DNA from: Prinsepia uniflora
Lineage: Eukaryota > Streptophyta > Magnoliopsida > Rosales > Rosaceae
Direction of reading: 5' to 3'
DNA: 64,000 nt
NCBI GenBank assembly: GCA_032719365.1
Contig: CM064873.1
Span: 44,182,332-44,246,331, forward strand
A program made the position numbers and the translations under genes. Shown piece by piece: positions 11,201-23,361 of this stretch (the stretch's first letter is position 1; the number at the start of each line of letters is the position of its first letter). Below the pieces are notes generated by a model. It was not told the DNA's origin and ran no database searches. It saw nothing but the letters and a program-made list of their open reading frames with translations.

Positions 11201-12138
11201 GAGAGGCCAACATAGTGGTGATTGTAGATTTTGAGTAAAAGAGAGAGAAAGATAATGTCCGTATTTGATATGGCTAAGGTTAGTCGATGGTGATACCCTT
11301 GGATAGCTAAATGGACCGGTTCTATTTGTGAGCTGATGAGTTAGATATTCTTACCACATTGGGATGGCGTATGGCACCATGATTGATGATTGGTTGGTGT
11401 ACTTACATGTAACGATGGGCGTGTAATATACTGAACAGATGTATTGAATGCCCTTAGAGAAAGAGATAGTTGAATAAGTGTTAGGTCTGATAGACCAGAG
11501 TAGGTTTGGGGAACATGAGTTGGTCTGAGATTTGATGGAGACCACAGAGGATTGTAGGGGGGGTTCTCTACTGTGACGACCCGTCCCGAATTAACGGGAT
11601 TAATTAAGAATTAATGACGGATTAGCGAGGCTAATCGGGGATTAGACAAGGATTAGCGGACATTCGGGCGAAATGACGATTTTTCTCCTAGGTTGGGCAA
11701 ATCATTGACTTTTGGTTGCGGTGGTCAAATGGACTTTGGCCGATGACTGTAACGTAGTTCGTTACGTCATGAGTTCATAGACAGGTGGCACGCTTAATTC
11801 TGACAATCGTGGAGGAAGTTATGATGTTCGGAAGTTCGAGGGCATTTTGGTAATTTGGTCGAATAGAAGTGAAAAGTTGACTTTTGACCCGAGAGGTTCG
11901 ACGACCGAGGGCCAAAGACCGTTACGTAGATCGGGACGATACGAATCCGTAGACAGGCTGACAGGACCCATCCCAATCCCCCCGGGATTAGTGCGGGATG
12001 ACCCTGCTCCCGTCTGACACGAAGTGTCAGACAAGGGATATTTTCGTCCTTTGCCCTCCCGGGCTATCAGAGTACGCCAGGATCCGGAGGAGGCATGTGA
12101 TATCTCGATCTCTGCTACAGTCCACATCCGATGTCAAC

Positions 12139-13292
12139 CTGAAGGGCAGTCAAAACATTAAAAACTGTGAGTGGACAAAACAAAGAGTTTATAAAAACAT
12201 TTAATAAGGAAGACATTTGTACCCTCCACTAAAAAGCATGCATGCATTCGAAAACCATTTATCCAAGACAAACCATATGTGGGACTAAGCCCAAAGCAGA
12301 TATAAACTAAGGTCGAAAGGACCACCATAAAAACGACCATACGGGCCACTGCCCAAATCCTGTGCACACCTGTACACACCACATATCATATATCATATAT
12401 CCATCACATACATATATATAAGTCACACAACCAATCCCGTCACGGTATCCAAAGCCACGCGCGCGCTACCCGGGTCTCAATCCGAGTCATCTCAAAGTCA
12501 AGATCAATGTCCGTAGACCACTGACCCTACCCGAGGTAATAGTAATCATAGCCTTCCTGAGAGTAAGGAACCCAACTGGGGGGTGACTCCACTCAGTCGG
12601 TGCTCCGTGACTACTCCGGGGTCCACCCAGGCCAACGACCCTCCCCGGAGGAGATAATAGAAGTAAAGGAAGGTAGACGAACATATATATACATAACATA
12701 AACATTCATGACCGGTTCCCCTGAACCGTCATGATCCATAATATCCGTAATCAGGTAACATGCCGGTTCCCATAAACCGTCATGTACCGTAATAATATAA
12801 CCAGGTAACATGCCGGTTCCCATAAACCGCCATGTACCGTAATAATATAACCAACAAGGGTTCATGCCGGTTCCCATAAACCGTCATGAACCACGATACC
12901 ATAACAAGGGTTCATGCCGGTTCCCATAAACCGTCATGAACCTGGGAATCCATTTAAGGTTCCCTGACCTGAAATCAAAACCGTAAAGTGACTGGGTCTC
13001 GTACCCGAACATAGGACACCAACTGGGCACCGTGCCCGGAATCTGAGGTCATATGCCCGAGACAAAACCAAATGGGTCTCATACCCGAGTTTATCATTTT
13101 GAAATCCAAATTCAGTTCATTTAAATCAATAAAGAAATACAGACCCGTATAAGCACCGTATAAGGCCGAAACCTCGAAATACGTGCTTATACGTAACCAC
13201 ATACAAATGCACCCATGGCATCATCAAACAAGTAATAAAACATATAATAAACATTTATGCATGCACCAATTTAGAAAACAAGGTCCACTCAC
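12139..13292 (-). other. Candidate structured LTR intron (J 3' LTR)
   Basis: On the minus strand GTGAGTGGAC starts at 13292. The matching GTCCACTCAC arm is at 12176-12167, followed by T-rich sequence and CCCTTCAG|GTTG ending at 12139. The span is 1154 nt and includes GGGT/ACCC hairpins and the five longer stem-loops. A second copy lies at 18651-19804. Confidence 0.4.
12706..12942 (-). repeat. Array of five ~30-nt stem-loops
   Basis: Five units at about 50-nt spacing (12706-12734, 12759-12784, 12809-12834, 12859-12892, 12909-12942) each fold back on themselves. The outer arms are CATG with extra GGTT/AACC in the last two, the inner arms CGGTT/AACCG, and the loop about six bases. Divergent copies occur at 7075-7215 and 22970-23000. 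The same array repeats at 19218-19454. Confidence 0.85.
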
Positions 13293-14805
13293 AGACCGTC
13301 CGAGCTGCCGCCTCGATTTGCGTGCCATTCGGCTCCCCAAGCCGATCACCATCACCGGGACTCCCAAACCTGTCCAAATTTTTAATAGAAGGTTACTAAC
13401 TACTTAATTAACCTCCTACCAAAGCCCCGAAATTTTCCCGAACTTTTAACTATTTTTAAACCGACCCTAAACCTTCCGACACCCCGAAAACTATCGAAAC
13501 GATGTCCGATTGACACGAGACCAGTCCCAAAATCTTCGTTACATCGAATAGAAGATTTCGTATGTTGAACACATCCCCAGAAACCCTAGCACGCGCCCGC
13601 ACGCGCCGCCTGAAGTGGCTGCGCGTGGGAGCCACGCGCCGCTACAGTGCATCCTCTTCCTTCGATCGAACCGGTCCGGCCGGGCCGGTCCGGTCCAACC
13701 TCTGCAACTGGACCGGCGTAACCGGTCCAGGTCTCCGACGCCCTCATTTCTCATCCGTTTTCCTCCATTTCAATCCCTAAATTCATCTTTTAATCTTTCC
13801 TATCATTCCCAATTAACCAAACTAGCTAAAACACCCAAAATCCTAACGGTTCAAAATGGACCTCACGGTCCCTGTTTTTCCGATCATCCCACACGGCTGC
13901 TCAGCCGTCAACCCCCGTTCAAACTCATCTCTATACACCCTAAACAATCTAACAAACATTCCCTAAGCAACCAAAACGATCCATAATGTAAAACACAAAT
14001 TAAAAATCGAATTTGGGCAAACCGAGTACCTCTCGGGTTTCATGGCCGCCGCCCACGGCGGCGTGGCTTCCAGCCGGCCACCAGCGTCCAGCCTTCATCC
14101 TCTCCACCTCTGGGCTTCTCGGTTCATGATCGAACAAGGTTGGATGTTTGGGTCGCACAGATGAGAGGAATGGGATCGGGAAATGGTTGGAGGAAAATGG
14201 AAAACTGGATGCACGGTTGAGTGTTTTGGTGCATGAGTGGGTGAGGTTGGCCAGTGGATGGGTGACAAGTGTCACTCATCCATTGGTTGCTGAAAAGTAA
14301 CTGGACCCACTAAAGACAAACTGCACTTTTTGTCTCGTAAAACGTGCCGTCGTGAATAGTAACCGGGAACTTCTGTGAACCGTAACTTCGTCGTCGAACG
14401 TCCGAATTCGACGTGCCGCCTGTCTACGGATTCGTATCGTCCTTATCTACATAACGGTCTTCGGCCCTCGGCCATCGGACCTCCCGGTCAAAAAGTCAAC
14501 TTTTGACCTCCTATTCACCCAAATTACCAAAATGCCCTTGGGCTTCCGAACGTCATAACTTCTTCTACGAACGTCGGAATTGAACGTGCCACCTGTCTAT
14601 GAACTCGTGACGTCACGAACTACGTCACGGTCATCGGTCAAAGTCCATTTGACCACCCGATTGAAAAGTCAACGTTTTGCCACCATCAGGGGCAAAACGG
14701 TCATTTCGCACCGTTCGTCCGATTTCGCTCTACTAATCACGGATTAGCCTCACTAATCGTGATTAGTCACTAATCTAATCATGGAATTTGGGACGGGTCG
14801 TTACA

Positions 14806-14900
14806 ACCTTCCCTCCTTAATTAATTTCGTCCCCGAAATTCCAACCGACCTAATCCAACCGTTCTTCCCTCCTTAATTAGTTTCGTTCTCGAAACGCCAA
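14806..14900 (-). other. J polypurine tract, present twice
   Basis: Read on the minus strand, a unit with an ACGAAATTAATTAAGGAGGG core directly precedes the 3' LTR. A diverged copy of the same unit lies about 57 bases farther upstream (14864-14900). The inner purine run AAGGAGGGAAGGT abuts the LTR and is the likely plus-strand primer. The outer copy looks like a tandem duplication. Confidence 0.65.
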
Positions 14901-17900
14901 CTATTCTGATTCCACATCCACCTCGTGGAAAGTAGAATCGACCTCGAAATACGTGTACCCTCGTACACCAACCAACTAGAACAATACTTACTCGTCTGCA
15001 ACCAGACGTACCACTAACGCTCATGTCGCCTCGTCTACATTCGACCACGTCGGATAGCAGAAGTCGTACGCTCCGAACTGACACCACCTGTCAGTATCAG
15101 AGGAGCCCAAGTATCCTATGATCGACCCACTTGTCAAATCTACCTTTTCGCTGACATAAACAACTCTACGGTTCCTTACTCACTCACTAAGATACCCTGA
15201 CCTCTGCTCCCACTGGGAGTCATCAGACCTCACTCAACGATCCACGCTGACACCTCCGACAGACCGTCACCACTTAACAGTCGTCAGTCGAAAACTAACA
15301 CTATACTCCCTTGTGGTTATACTAACCACCAACTCACTCAACCGGAGTATATGCATACTAACAAAACACTCGACCTGTGTGTAACCAAGCCCATCAGAAC
15401 TACTATGACCCAATGCACAGTATCTAATGTCCAGTCCACGACCTCAACTAATCCGATGGTATCAGAACCAATCCGACTACCAATAAGCTCTCCAACGCAC
15501 TACCGGTATCTCCTATATACCGTCACCAGGCACGATAAGTCTGTCTAGTATCGTACCTTGAACAACGTACAAGGTACGTACATCTACCCATCAATCAGAC
15601 TACAACCACCTAGGTCATAGCCAATCACGTTTCTACGATGGAGTCCATTTATCCAATCCAGTATTAGACAAATCGAAACTCCGACCCATTATCTATCTCC
15701 AAATCCGAATCCGAATCCGCAATTTCGTAAGAAATCCCGAATCCAAACCCAGAAATCATATCCATATCCATGTTCAAATTCAAATCCGAAATCATCATTC
15801 CGTAAACTAGTATTAGGAATAACCATTCCGAACCCAAATCCATAAAAGAAAATCTATAGTCAAGCTCTAGAATCAAATCCTGAATCGTCACCCAGAATCC
15901 GATTCCAAAACCCAAATACAGAAATCCTCTTTCAAGTTCCAAAATCAAATCCTGAATCGTCATCCAGAAATCTGATTCCAAAACCTGAAATATCGTTCAC
16001 GTCTACCGAGACGTACCAAAACCAAACCTATCGGTTACCCACTCAACCGATTACTACCATACGATCGATTGACTTCATAGGGAAGTCAATCCCAACATCT
16101 ACACAACACTAGGTCAGACAAAATACGACCTCGTCAGACACCTACTCATCGGACAACTACTCAGGCGAGTAATAAGCCATATGGGATTTACCTCGAAAAG
16201 AAGTTCAGTCCCATCATGCTCCACTCAACATCCAAGTAAGAGTAATAAACTCTCCACCTATCTGGATACCCAAATCACGATCCAGATCCAACACTACGTC
16301 AACCGACCATAGACGTCACGATCGAGGATCGTCACGCCAACCAAAGTCCTTGACCATTTCCCACATCTTAAATAGATTAGTCTACGACGAGACACACCGA
16401 GACTGTGGGTTCTCACTGATTTTCTCGTATCGATCCTTGTCATTCCACCGAGGAAAATCAAAGATGATACAAGACTATGACATCAAAATTCATCCTATGT
16501 GAATACAACCAAACTCGCTGCATTCACCACGTCACGTAAACCAACCTCGTCTGCCACCAAGCAGGAAATGAGGAATCTCAGTCACCTAACTTCGATATAC
16601 TCATCTCCTCCTGATGGTCCAGAACAAATCCCGGGTCCACCAACCAATACACAAATCAGTGTACTAGTGGCAACCAACAACATCTATATCATCAACGTCA
16701 TCTACCATCATCAATCATGGTAGAATCCGAGAAGTCACCCAAAACGACTTCGACATACCCGTTACCAATGCGGAAAACCCGCATTCCACTCGTCACCTCA
16801 ATCGCAACCTCTCGCGATTCCGAAGTTCCAACAAGATTGGAAACAACATACCCGGACATCAACCACGTGTCCCTGTTAGACTGGTTATGGACACATGCCC
16901 ATTTACGATCGTATATGTACATCCAAAAGGATGTCAATTCATCCTAATCTGATGTACCACTCTACTGAAAAGTCACAACAGACCCCTGCAGTGATCTGCA
17001 GTCAAATCTCTGCAAACCACCATATCTAACCAATTCTGACCAACTCCGGCCCACACTGACCAACTGGTCGCTAGTCCCCCATGACCGTACTCGATCCTCA
17101 CGTCTCAACTACCGTTGGATCCTATCCAGTCCGTCACTATCCTTGATTCACTCCCGAACCACAGATACCAATCATAAGTCCATCACGTCGGAGTCACATC
17201 CCGACTCGTAACTCACCGTCATCACAATCACCGGCACCAGCACCAGCACTAGTACCAGCACCACGCACTATCACCAAAACTAGTGTCAGTATCAACACGC
17301 CGTGTGCAAAACTGACACCCTGGATCTCCGCTCATACCGAGCGACGATCCCGTACCTCTGCTCGAATAGGAGAAACTCAGTCTCCCTCGTACCTAACAAT
17401 TATGAGTACAGTCATCCTGACAACTCATGCGAGAAAAGAAAACGTCCCCCGAACGTCCCCGATCCCCAACAATCGTAACTATAACTACTCTCGGTAGTAG
17501 CGCCTGCCCCACACTCGTGCAGACCTAACTACCAGACATCGCTATATCCAGACTCCGTATCCAACGGAATCAATCGCCCGTACCAACTACTCTGTATCCC
17601 ACTCAGGGATTCCATCGACAAGTACCAACCCTGGTAACCTGTCCAACCAAACTCTAACCAGTCGCAACTCGACTATCCCAATGTCGTCTACCAGGTCACC
17701 CGCGACCTTAGTTGCACCAACCCACAACTGAAGTAGCACGACAACCAACTCGGTCTAACCGATACGTACAACCTCGACTGCGAAGTGCAGTCCCAACACA
17801 AGCTGACATGACTAGACCGACTAACGAATCCAAATCCGAATAGTCGTCCAAGTCAAACCACCAGTCAACTCACATTTCCGAACCATACACATAAGGTAGG

Positions 17901-18455
17901 GTTCCACAATCAAGCCCTAGGGTCACTCTGAACCCAACTGCGAAAAGTAGTAAAATCAACAATCTGACCGACTCCGCGGTCTTGACATCGTAATGACGTC
18001 AATCCAATCCTACCGTAAGTCCAATCAGGATCCTCGAATCTGGCTGCCAACTACCATAAGTTCAACCAGAGTTCCCCGAAATCGACTACTAACCGCCAAC
18101 AGCAGTAAACCCATCTAACTCAACCAATCCGACCATCGGATGGTCACAACACCAAATCAGTCGTCGAAACCGATCCTATGGCATCGTGAAGACGATCCCA
18201 ACTAACCGTCTCACGATCCAAAACTCTAACGTAATACTACGTTAAGCCTTCCGTAGGGTTCCACACTGCCAACCCTGACAGAACCAAGGAAACCTCGGCA
18301 TCGAGTGCCGAACCAAGGCTTGCCCATCCTACTAACTATCGTACCGGCACCACGACAATCAGGTTGACCACGAACTGCAGCCCAATGAGATATCACATCC
18401 TCGACCAGCATACATACTCCAAGAGCTCCGCGGTTGCTCGAATAGAGACAACCCT
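14901..18455 (-). mobile_element. J internal region, no coding potential seen
   Basis: This 3.5-kb region has only short frames and none resembles a retroelement protein. Positions 15660-15990 resemble stretches found in LTRs (compare 8430-8530: GGATTTGGGTTCGGAATGG), so the internal domain has taken up or arose from LTR-type DNA. Simple CACCAGCACCAGCAC-like repeats lie at 17230-17270. Its origin is otherwise unknown. Confidence 0.7.
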
Positions 18456-18467
18456 GCTCTGATACCA
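18456..18467 (-). other. J primer binding site (initiator-Met tRNA)
   Basis: The minus strand reads TGGTATCAGAGC three bases after the end of the J 5' LTR. It is intact, so the element keeps its cis signals for reverse transcription. Confidence 0.92.
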
Positions 18468-18470
18468 CGT

Positions 18471-21317
18471 TGACAGGACCCATCCCAATCCCCCCGGGAT
18501 TAGTGCGGGATGACCCTGCTCCCGTCTGACACGAAGTGTCAGACAAGGGATATTTTCGTCCTTTGCCCTCCCGGGCTATCAGAGTACGCCAGGATCCGGA
18601 GGAGGCATGTGATATCTCGATCTCTGCTACAGTCCACATCCGATGTCAACCTGAAGGGCAGTCAAAACATTAAAAACTGTGAGTGGACAAAACAAAGAGT
18701 TTATAAAAACATTTAATAAGGAAGACATTTGTACCCTCCACTAAAAAGCATGCATGCATTCGAAAACCATTTATCCAAGACAAACCATATGTGGGACTAA
18801 GCCCAAAGCAGATATAAACTAAGGTCGAAAGGACCACCATAAAAACGACCATACGGGCCACTGCCCAAATCCTGTGCACACCTGTACACACCACATATCA
18901 TATATCATATATCCATCACATACATATATATAAGTCACACAACCAATCCCGTCACGGTATCCAAAGCCACGCGCGCGCTACCCGGGTCTCAATCCGAGTC
19001 ATCTCAAAGTCAAGATCAATGTCCGTAGACCACTGACCCTACCCGAGGTAATAGTAATCATAGCCTTCCTGAGAGTAAGGAACCCAACTGGGGGGTGACT
19101 CCACTCAGTCGGTGCTCCGTGACTACTCCGGGGTCCACCCAGGCCAACGACCCTCCCCGGAGGAGATAATAGAAGTAAAGGAAGGTAGACGAACATATAT
19201 ATACATAACATAAACATTCATGACCGGTTCCCCTGAACCGTCATGATCCATAATATCCGTAATCAGGTAACATGCCGGTTCCCATAAACCGTCATGTACC
19301 GTAATAATATAACCAGGTAACATGCCGGTTCCCATAAACCGCCATGTACCGTAATAATATAACCAACAAGGGTTCATGCCGGTTCCCATAAACCGTCATG
19401 AACCACGATACCATAACAAGGGTTCATGCCGGTTCCCATAAACCGTCATGAACCTGGGAATCCATTTAAGGTTCCCTGACCTGAAATCAAAACCGTAAAG
19501 TGACTGGGTCTCGTACCCGAACATAGGACACCAACTGGGCACCGTGCCCGGAATCTGAGGTCATATGCCCGAGACAAAACCAAATGGGTCTCATACCCGA
19601 GTTTATCATTTTGAAATCCAAATTCAGTTCATTTAAATCAATAAAGAAATACAGACCCGTATAAGCACCGTATAAGGCCGAAACCTCGAAATACGTGCTT
19701 ATACGTAACCACATACAAATGCACCCATGGCATCATCAAACAAGTAATAAAACATATAATAAACATTTATGCATGCACCAATTTAGAAAACAAGGTCCAC
19801 TCACAGACCGTCCGAGCTGCCGCCTCGATTTGCGTGCCATTCGGCTCCCCAAGCCGATCACCATCACCGGGACTCCCAAACCTGTCCAAATTTTTAATAG
19901 AAGGTTACTAACTACTTAATTAACCTCCTACCAAAGCCCCGAAATTTTCCCGAACTTTTAACTATTTTTAAACCGACCCTAAACCTTCCGACACCCCGAA
20001 AACTATCGAAACGATGTCCGATTGACACGAGACCAGTCCCAAAATCTTCGTTACATCGAATAGAAGATTTCGTATGTTGAACACATCCCCAGAAACCCTA
20101 GCACGCGCCCGCACGCGCCGCCTGAAGTGGCTGCGCGTGGGAGCCACGCGCCGCTACAGTGCATCCTCTTCCTTCGATCGAACCGGTCCGGCCGGGCCGG
20201 TCCGGTCCAACCTCTGCAACTGGACCGGCGTAACCGGTCCAGGTCTCCGACGCCCTCATTTCTCATCCGTTTTCCTCCATTTCAATCCCTAAATTCATCT
20301 TTTAATCTTTCCTATCATTCCCAATTAACCAAACTAGCTAAAACACCCAAAATCCTAACGGTTCAAAATGGACCTCACGGTCCCTGTTTTTCCGATCATC
20401 CCACACGGCTGCTCAGCCGTCAACCCCCGTTCAAACTCATCTCTATACACCCTAAACAATCTAACAAACATTCCCTAAGCAACCAAAACGATCCATAATG
20501 TAAAACACAAATTAAAAATCGAATTTGGGCAAACCGAGTACCTCTCGGGTTTCATGGCCGCCGCCCACGGCGGCGTGGCTTCCAGCCGGCCACCAGCGTC
20601 CAGCCTTCATCCTCTCCACCTCTGGGCTTCTCGGTTCATGATCGAACAAGGTTGGATGTTTGGGTCGCACAGATGAGAGGAATGGGATCGGGAAATGGTT
20701 GGAGGAAAATGGAAAACTGGATGCACGGTTGAGTGTTTTGGTGCATGAGTGGGTGAGGTTGGCCAGTGGATGGGTGACAAGTGTCACTCATCCATTGGTT
20801 GCTGAAAAGTAACTGGACCCACTAAAGACAAACTGCACTTTTTGTCTCGTAAAACGTGCCGTCGTGAATAGTAACCGGGAACTTCTGTGAACCGTAACTT
20901 CGTCGTCGAACGTCCGAATTCGACGTGCCGCCTGTCTACGGATTCGTATCGTCCTTATCTACATAACGGTCTTCGGCCCTCGGCCATCGGACCTCCCGGT
21001 CAAAAAGTCAACTTTTGACCTCCTATTCACCCAAATTACCAAAATGCCCTTGGGCTTCCGAACGTCATAACTTCTTCTACGAACGTCGGAATTGAACGTG
21101 CCACCTGTCTATGAACTCGTGACGTCACGAACTACGTCACGGTCATCGGTCAAAGTCCATTTGACCACCCGATTGAAAAGTCAACGTTTTGCCACCATCA
21201 GGGGCAAAACGGTCATTTCGCACCGTTCGTCCGATTTCGCTCTACTAATCACGGATTAGCCTCACTAATCGTGATTAGTCACTAATCTAATCATGGAATT
21301 TGGGACGGGTCGTTACA
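18471..21317 (-). repeat. J 5' LTR
   Basis: This is the same 2847 bp as 11959-14805, shifted by 6512. All short frames in it translate identically to those in the other LTR. It ends at the right-hand TSD CAGGC (21318-21322). Confidence 0.93.
18651..19804 (-). other. Candidate structured LTR intron (J 5' LTR)
   Basis: This is the second copy of the 12139-13292 structure. It lies in the LTR from which J would be transcribed, upstream of the primer site, so removal from the transcript would alter the R/U5-type leader. Confidence 0.4.
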
Positions 21318-21789
21318 CAGGCGGCACGTCAAATTCAGACGTTCGATGGGGAAGTTATGGTTGACGGAAGTACGAAAGTACTATTGCACGAATTACGAGA
21401 CGATGACCTTTTGGCTTTTAGTGGGGCCCAGATATTTTATCCCTGGCCCAATGGATGAGTGACAAGTGTCACTCATCCATTGCACACTCAAACACATTCA
21501 TGCAGAGGGGTTATATAAGTAGTTAGTGACCCTCTAAATGAATTTGGACAGGTTTGGGAATCCCGGAGGCGACGATTGACCCGAGAGACGATTATGGCAC
21601 GCGTATCGAGGCGCGACTTCAGACGGTCTGTGAGTGGACTTTTTTTATGAATTCGATGCATGCATAAATGTTTTATAATCTTTTAGAATATATTTTTTGA
21701 TGCCATGAGTGCATTTGTTGGTGGTAGCTTAGGATCGACATAATTGCACGTATTTCGAGGTTTTCGACTTTATGTCGTACCTTTACAAA

Positions 21790-22345
21790 CTCTCGGACAC
21801 GAGACCCATTCGATTTACAAACTCTCGGACTTGGAGTCCATTTGAATTGACGAGGAATCGGACCGAGGGTCCATTTGTGTTATACGATCGGGCCGGGGGC
21901 CCAGTTGGTTTACGGTTCTGGTTTGAGGCCCAATTAGTGGTACTATCAGGCTTGATGCCTCATTGATTTAAGATATCGGGCCTGAGACCCATTTGGTTGA
22001 GATATCGGGCTTAAGGCCCCGTTAGTTGTGAAATTGGACTTGCGGTCTTGTTGCTTTATGGTTTCGGGCTTGAGGCCCTATTGGTTGTGAAATCGGGCTT
22101 GAGGCCCCGTTGATTGATGGTTCGGGCTTAGGGCCCTGTTATTCGGGATATCGGGCTTGAGGCACTATTGATTTTGAAATCGGGCTTGAGTCCCAGTTCG
22201 ATTTATGAAATGAGAATTTGGGCATGAGACCCTGTTGAACTGAGGATTTAGGCCGAGGCCTGTGAAACTGATTTGAATCAGATTCGAGGAATCCTGTTGA
22301 AATGAATCAGGTATGAGACCCAGTTGAGAAATGAGTTTTGAGAAA
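21790..22345 (+). repeat. Array of GG(N)-stem mini-hairpins in G1
   Basis: Units about 35-45 nt apart carry 4-5-bp inverted repeats around 3-5-nt loops: GGACTTGGAGTCC (21827), GGACCGAGGGTCC (21860), GGGCCGGGGGCCC (21890), GGGCTTAAGGCCC (22007) and GGGCTTGAGGCCC (22066). Stem bases differ between units while pairing is kept. Confidence 0.8.
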
Positions 22346-23361
22346 GAAAGAGATTTGAAATGAATGAACCCTCCATATGATTTATATGGTCTCCTCCAGA
22401 TGTCGACCTGGAGAGTCACGATCCACAAACCAGAGGGGTATCTCCAGAGGGATCCCGTTCCAGGAGTGGCGGTTACTTATTATGTTGTGGTCTCGGACCA
22501 GATTTCGGAGAGATATGTGGACTAGATCTAGAGAGAGAGCTCGGACTAGATCCAGAGATTGAGCCTCTCAGATGGAGATTCTTGGGAGAAGACTCGGAGT
22601 GAGACCCCGAGTAGTGTGCACACTAGTATACAGATGATTAATCGTGACTTATATCGGGGATGCGTTCCCTAGGGGCTGTGTGCCCCGAGTTGGCATCTTC
22701 TCCGAAAGTGCCTAGGATGGGTTATATGTACGAGTACGTATGAGATCTACAGAAAAGTGATTTGGGCGCGGAGACCCCGTGTTTTATGATTTAGAAAGTG
22801 ATTTGGCGCGGAGACCCCGTATTCGATGTTTTAGAAATGATTTGGGGGCGGAGACCCCGTACTTGATGTTTTGGTATTTCACTGAGAACAGATTTGGGCT
22901 GAGTTCCCACATGTATTGTTTTATGGTTTTGAGTTGTGGTTTCGGGTCGGGGACCCAAATGGATATATGGGTCATGACGGTTTATGTGGTCGGACATGAA
23001 CCTTTGAAAGGTTTTAATATGTTTGACAAATATTTTTATGAACGTTTTGCTAAACGGTTTTGAATGCATGCATATGCTTTTATGAAGGGCATAAATGTCT
23101 TTATACGAAAATGCTTTTAAATGAAATGTTTATTTTTGTCCACTCACTGTTTTCGTGTTTTAACGCCCTTCAAGTTGATCGCGGATGTGGGCTGTAGCAG
23201 AGATGTGACATCACACTCCTCCTCCTACGATCCTGATGCACTCTGATAGCTCCGGCGAGGGCTAGAGATGGAATTTTCCCTGGCCTGACACTTCGTGTCA
23301 GACAGGATTAGGCGGGTCCCACGTTAATCCCAAGGGATTTGGGACCGGTCCTGACATCTAC

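Larger units (their letters stand above)
11959..14805 (-). repeat. J 3' LTR
   Basis: On the + strand it begins TGACAGGACCC and ends GGGTCGTTACA. It carries five CATG/CGGTT stem-loops (12706-12942), a CGCG hairpin (13621-13639), the TGACG-N10-CGTCA module (14608-14627) and the intron-like arms. It looks identical to the partner LTR at 18471-21317. Confidence 0.93.
11959..21317 (-). mobile_element. Element J: complete non-coding LTR retrotransposon, very recent
   Basis: J has two 2847-bp LTRs with exactly the same spacing and no differences in any stretch I compared, a TSD of CAGGC (11954-11958 and 21318-21322), an initiator-Met primer site (18456-18467) and a polypurine tract (about 14806-14820). 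The 3665-bp internal region has no gag, protease, RT or integrase that I can recognise. It therefore looks like a LARD-type passenger that needs proteins from another element. Near-identical LTRs on a coding-free element imply recent movement in trans. Confidence 0.9.
11572..23356 (+). mobile_element. Solo LTR G1, TSD TCTAC, interrupted by J
   Basis: It runs from TGTGACGACCCGTCCCG to GGTCCTGACA and is flanked by TCTAC at 11567-11571 and 23357-23361. After removing J with its TSD, the LTR is about 2421 bp. The related G2 (45197-61962) is about 3189 bp. The shortfall is a deletion near 21480, where sequence matching about 61440 of G2 passes directly to sequence matching about 60570. The left arm is GTGAGTGGAC (21630-21639), the right arm 23138-23147. 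The acceptor-like site reads CTTCAAG, so its AG context has changed. Confidence 0.88.

Noticed and set aside
13539..14275. Overlapping Arg/Pro-rich frames in the J LTRs (repeated at +6512)
   Set aside because: They overlap on both strands in GC-rich LTR DNA, lack any domain and are explained by base composition. They repeat only because the LTR repeats.
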